Below are positions 61,138-64,000 of a stretch of DNA of 64,000 nucleotides, one piece after another. Within the stretch, counting starts at the first letter, position 1, and every line of letters begins with the position of its first letter. The notes beneath the pieces were generated by a model, which saw only the letters and a list, made by a program, of their open reading frames with translations, was not told where the DNA came from and searched no databases. The DNA comes from Knufia peltigerae (taxonomy: Eukaryota; Ascomycota; Eurotiomycetes; Chaetothyriales; Trichomeriaceae), in the NCBI GenBank assembly GCA_030247855.1, contig JAPDRN010000043.1, forward strand, positions 124,001 to 188,000. The letters are read 5' to 3'. The position numbers and the translations under genes were made by a program.

Positions 61138-64000
61138 ATGGACAGCAATCAACCCCCTGTCTATCTCGATGTTCCCGTGACAGACGCTGAGCGGGCTCAG
61201 GCCAGGCGGCGACAGGACGACAGCTCCGATAGACTTTTACCAGAAGCCGTTCATCAACATCCAGAAGATTCTTCATCATGGACCCAATACAACGCACCAA
61301 CACCCAGTCGATTTCCATCTATACGGGGTGCCCCGGCGATTCGACAAATACCACCGAGTTTCTCGAAAAGGTTCGAGCCTCGTCAATACGTGCCCATTTC
61401 CCCTATTCACGAAGAAGACGAACCCGAGTCCATTCGCCTTCAGGAACCATCAATATACAACAAGTCCGACGAAGGATCTTTACTTCGACTACAACCACCG
61501 GCTCCTCCGTTATGGACTCCCATATGGCTGAAGAAGATGACCTTGATTCTTTTCGCCATTTTCTTTGCCCTCCTGGTATTGGCCCTGGCCCTCCTTTGGC
61601 ACTTCGACCGCACCAACGACGGATTCCATGTCGCCAGCGATATGAAGCATTATGCCTGGGCTTATGCTCCTACAGTAATTGCTGTCGTCATCGTTGCAGT
61701 ATGGAGGTTGGTTGATTATCACGCGAAGCTGGCGATGCCTTTCGATGCCCTTCAAGACGGCCCTATAAAAGCTTCCGAAAGCCTTTTTGTCGACTATATT
61801 TCTAAATTCCAATTGGTGGCACTGTTTGAAGCGACCAGGAATAACCATTTCGCCGTCATGGCTACAGTTGTCGGGTTTATCTTATTGAAAGTTGCTACGA
61901 TGTTTTCAACAGGACTTTTAGTTCCATTGCCAACACAGGTGAAGCAGAGCAATGCTCCAATCCAAGCACGAGGCTTCAGCGCCGACTCATTCGATCCCAA
62001 TACGCCTTTAACCTCGTTGTCCGTGGCTTCGCCGGTGTATGCATATTATGGAAGTAAAACACAGGGGATACCCCTTGAGAACGGCGTTGCGCTCGATTTG
62101 GCGTATGGCGCATTCACGGTGCCGTCAAACACGTCGATCGGACAGAATGCGATCATCACGGGCGACGTCCAGGCATTTATTCCGAATGTGACTTGCAGTC
62201 GACTCGATGTCAATTTGGATACTCCCGCAGTCGTCAATGACACCAACTCTGCGAACGCATTTGCATCTTCTTCAAATATATCTTTCACCATCCAAGCCGG
62301 CGATGCTTGCAGCCGAGCGTCCTCTGTCAGTGTGCCGGCTTACGACCCATATACCGAGATTGTTCCTGGACACCAGCTAACTGGTACTATGCAAGAGATA
62401 TATTGTGGCACCACCGTTGGGGACACTTCAGACTCTCAAGGCCCTCGGGGTTTGCTGTTCACACTGACCGACATCAAATATGAACAAACTCTCTTCGATA
62501 ATGCCACTCAACTTGCGGGCGGTACCTTCACGATCGCCAGTGACGTGTCAAGAACTCTCACTAATATGACAAACGTGTTTTGCAAGCCTTCCTATACCAT
62601 GACTGAAGTCAAGGTGACCAATAAAACTCAGTTGAGTGGTAGCCGCCAAGGCATATCCATTGAGTCGGGGGAGGGATCGAACAGTAGTCTGCCCAACTTC
62701 TCGAATTGGAATGCCACCAACGTCTTCCTCCAATCCGCTACATCAGCTGATGCTCTATTTGGCGACATCGTCAACGATGATAATTCTTCGAATTCTAGTG
62801 GTATCTTTACGCTCATGGCTCTTGGAGAAGGCGATCAAGATATTAGCTCGCTGTTGGATGCGGACAAGATGATCTCCGCGGCCCAGGATACCTACAAAGG
62901 GGTTTTGGCGCAGTACGCTCACCTATCTTTGAGGGCGACCAACACTAGCAACATTGATGGAGGGTCCCTGACCAACGAGGAACGCAGACTGCGCGTCAAT
63001 GATGTCTCAGTCTGGACCATGGCTTCAATTTTTGGAATCTTGGTGATCATCTGCATTGCTCTTGTGTTCATCGCTCCACGAGCAGTTGTTCCGCGCGATC
63101 CGAGCTCCATCGCTGCCATCGCTACGATACTTACACGAAGCACTGAGCTGAACAGGCTTTTGAGGAAGCAAGGTGTTCCAAATCTCGCCAATCAGCAATC
63201 AGCCTTGTCTGGATTCGAATTTGGAACTGCCATTGCTATCACCGACTCTGGCACCACAAGTTTCAAAATCGTGGCCTCGGAGGGCGAGCCAATGCAAGCC
63301 GCAACAAAACCCAACATGGACCTCAAATGGTGGCTACCATTTACTGCTTCTTTACCAGTCTTGTTCGTTACATTGGCGCTCCCAGTGGTGTTGATCGCTG
63401 TCCTTGAGGTCGTCCAGCACTCTTCAAATAAGCACAATGGACTATATACGGTTGCAGACGACAAATGGACCGAGATATACAGCCATTACATCCCTGGTAT
63501 TGTCACATTGATAGTCGCTTCTCTGGTCAACATGTTAGACTTCAATGCGGCTCTTTTTGCACCGTGGGCGAATTTAGCAAAGGGGGACGCTATCAGTCGA
63601 AAATCCGTACTCCATCATCTACTGGGACTGACACCTCCCTGGGCTTTTTTACGAGCCATCCGTACCCGTTATGTTGGTGCACTGTCGAGCATCTTGGCCG
63701 CTGGGTTGGCAAGCGTATTGACCATTCTGGTTTCTGCGCTTTACACAGTTCAACACGTTACTGTCAACGGACCCGACATCACTCTAACCCAGCTCGACTC
63801 CTTTAGCCTGCAGTGGCCAAACAGTTTCTCTACTGACAACGGAGCTGCCGCAGTTGTGGACCTGATAATGCACCAAGATGTCAGTTATCCTCAATTCACC
63901 TACCAAGGCTTAGTCTTCCCAAAGCTGTCTCTCAACAATTCAGAAGCGTCCTCTGACTCTGCGTCTGTTGTGAGTGGGTCGTCCAGTCATATTCTTCCTG
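61138..64000 (+). CDS. DUF3433 multi-span membrane protein, right-truncated
   Basis: The frame is open from ATG 61138 to the window edge (954 codons so far), with no stop or clear intron. The pattern is that of fungal DUF3433 proteins, function unknown. A disordered Pro/Arg-rich cytosolic N-terminus (about 130 residues) is followed by membrane segments TLILFAIFFALLVLALALLW (~134), VIAVVIVAVW (~180) and FAVMATVVGFILLKVATMF (~236). A large, probably extracellular region of ~370 residues follows, with many N-x-S/T sequons and scattered cysteines. Then come more membrane segments at about 624, 731 and 783. A second domain copy seems to begin after SRKSVLHHLLGLTPPWAFLR, as is usual in this family. 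The C-terminus lies outside the window. Confidence 0.88.
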   Translation, partial: MDSNQPPVYLDVPVTDAERAQARRRQDDSSDRLLPEAVHQHPEDSSSWTQYNAPTPSRFPSIRGAPAIRQIPPSFSKRFEPRQYVPISPIHEEDEPESIRLQEPSIYNKSDEGSLLRLQPPAPPLWTPIWLKKMTLILFAIFFALLVLALALLWHFDRTNDGFHVASDMKHYAWAYAPTVIAVVIVAVWRLVDYHAKLAMPFDALQDGPIKASESLFVDYISKFQLVALFEATRNNHFAVMATVVGFILLKVATMFSTGLLVPLPTQVKQSNAPIQARGFSADSFDPNTPLTSLSVASPVYAYYGSKTQGIPLENGVALDLAYGAFTVPSNTSIGQNAIITGDVQAFIPNVTCSRLDVNLDTPAVVNDTNSANAFASSSNISFTIQAGDACSRASSVSVPAYDPYTEIVPGHQLTGTMQEIYCGTTVGDTSDSQGPRGLLFTLTDIKYEQTLFDNATQLAGGTFTIASDVSRTLTNMTNVFCKPSYTMTEVKVTNKTQLSGSRQGISIESGEGSNSSLPNFSNWNATNVFLQSATSADALFGDIVNDDNSSNSSGIFTLMALGEGDQDISSLLDADKMISAAQDTYKGVLAQYAHLSLRATNTSNIDGGSLTNEERRLRVNDVSVWTMASIFGILVIICIALVFIAPRAVVPRDPSSIAAIATILTRSTELNRLLRKQGVPNLANQQSALSGFEFGTAIAITDSGTTSFKIVASEGEPMQAATKPNMDLKWWLPFTASLPVLFVTLALPVVLIAVLEVVQHSSNKHNGLYTVADDKWTEIYSHYIPGIVTLIVASLVNMLDFNAALFAPWANLAKGDAISRKSVLHHLLGLTPPWAFLRAIRTRYVGALSSILAAGLASVLTILVSALYTVQHVTVNGPDITLTQLDSFSLQWPNSFSTDNGAAAVVDLIMHQDVSYPQFTYQGLVFPKLSLNNSEASSDSASVVSGSSSHILP

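Noticed and set aside
46261..63591. A secondary-metabolite or defence gene cluster
   Set aside because: The genes are housekeeping and unrelated. There is no synthase, NRPS, PKS, NLR or HET-type gene, and the lone SDR and Zn2Cys6 genes are far apart.

Overview
The window is nuclear DNA of a filamentous ascomycete. Nearly every gene is interrupted by short introns (mostly 46-200 nt, GT...AG, CTGAC- or CTAAC-like branch sites), and the best matches recalled from memory are Pezizomycotina proteins. The gene set (SreA-type GATA factor, (R)-selective amine transaminase, DUF3433, Tvp15/Tvp18) fits Eurotiomycetes, possibly the black-yeast order Chaetothyriales; the class and order are inference. No bacterial-style operon, CRISPR array, intact transposon or rRNA gene was seen.

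Layout. 0-1.3 kb: a possible unrecognised spliced gene on the minus strand. 1.6-8.3 kb: an Nha1-type Na+/H+ antiporter and the AP-3 beta adaptin converge on an intron-containing tRNA-Gln(CTG). 9-14.6 kb: a secreted S10 carboxypeptidase, a Zn2Cys6 regulator and a convergent (R)-amine transaminase. 15-20.5 kb: an unknown protein, kinetochore Nuf2, eIF2B-alpha (Gcn3) and Golgi Tvp15. 21.7-28 kb: an SreA-like iron regulator, an OTU protease and a D-amino-acid oxidase. 30.5-39.6 kb: a disordered unknown protein, thioredoxin and a WDR44/Laf1-like WD40 protein. 40.8-47.4 kb: decapping enzyme Dcp2, a DUF4112 membrane protein, tRNA thiolation factor Ncs2/Ctu2 and a small repeat protein. 48.5-55.9 kb: an SDR, HMG-CoA synthase and an unknown protein. 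56.7-64 kb: NTF2, Golgi Tvp18 and a DUF3433 membrane protein cut by the right edge.

The genes are mostly independent housekeeping functions (ion balance, vesicle transport, translation control, mRNA decay, nuclear import, sterol synthesis). They do not form an evident cluster or defence system. Splice structures were worked out by hand from reading-frame continuity, splice sites and family knowledge. Exon phases were checked to add up for each gene modelled as spliced.

The most interesting signals are small. Several introns are a multiple of three, contain no stop, and split a zinc finger (SreA) or a catalytic motif (OTU). The thioredoxin has an in-frame, mitochondrial-presequence-like upstream extension with no ATG but a CTG in strong context. 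The 9-mer TACGGAGTA recurs in intergenic DNA. I found no clearly novel multi-gene system.
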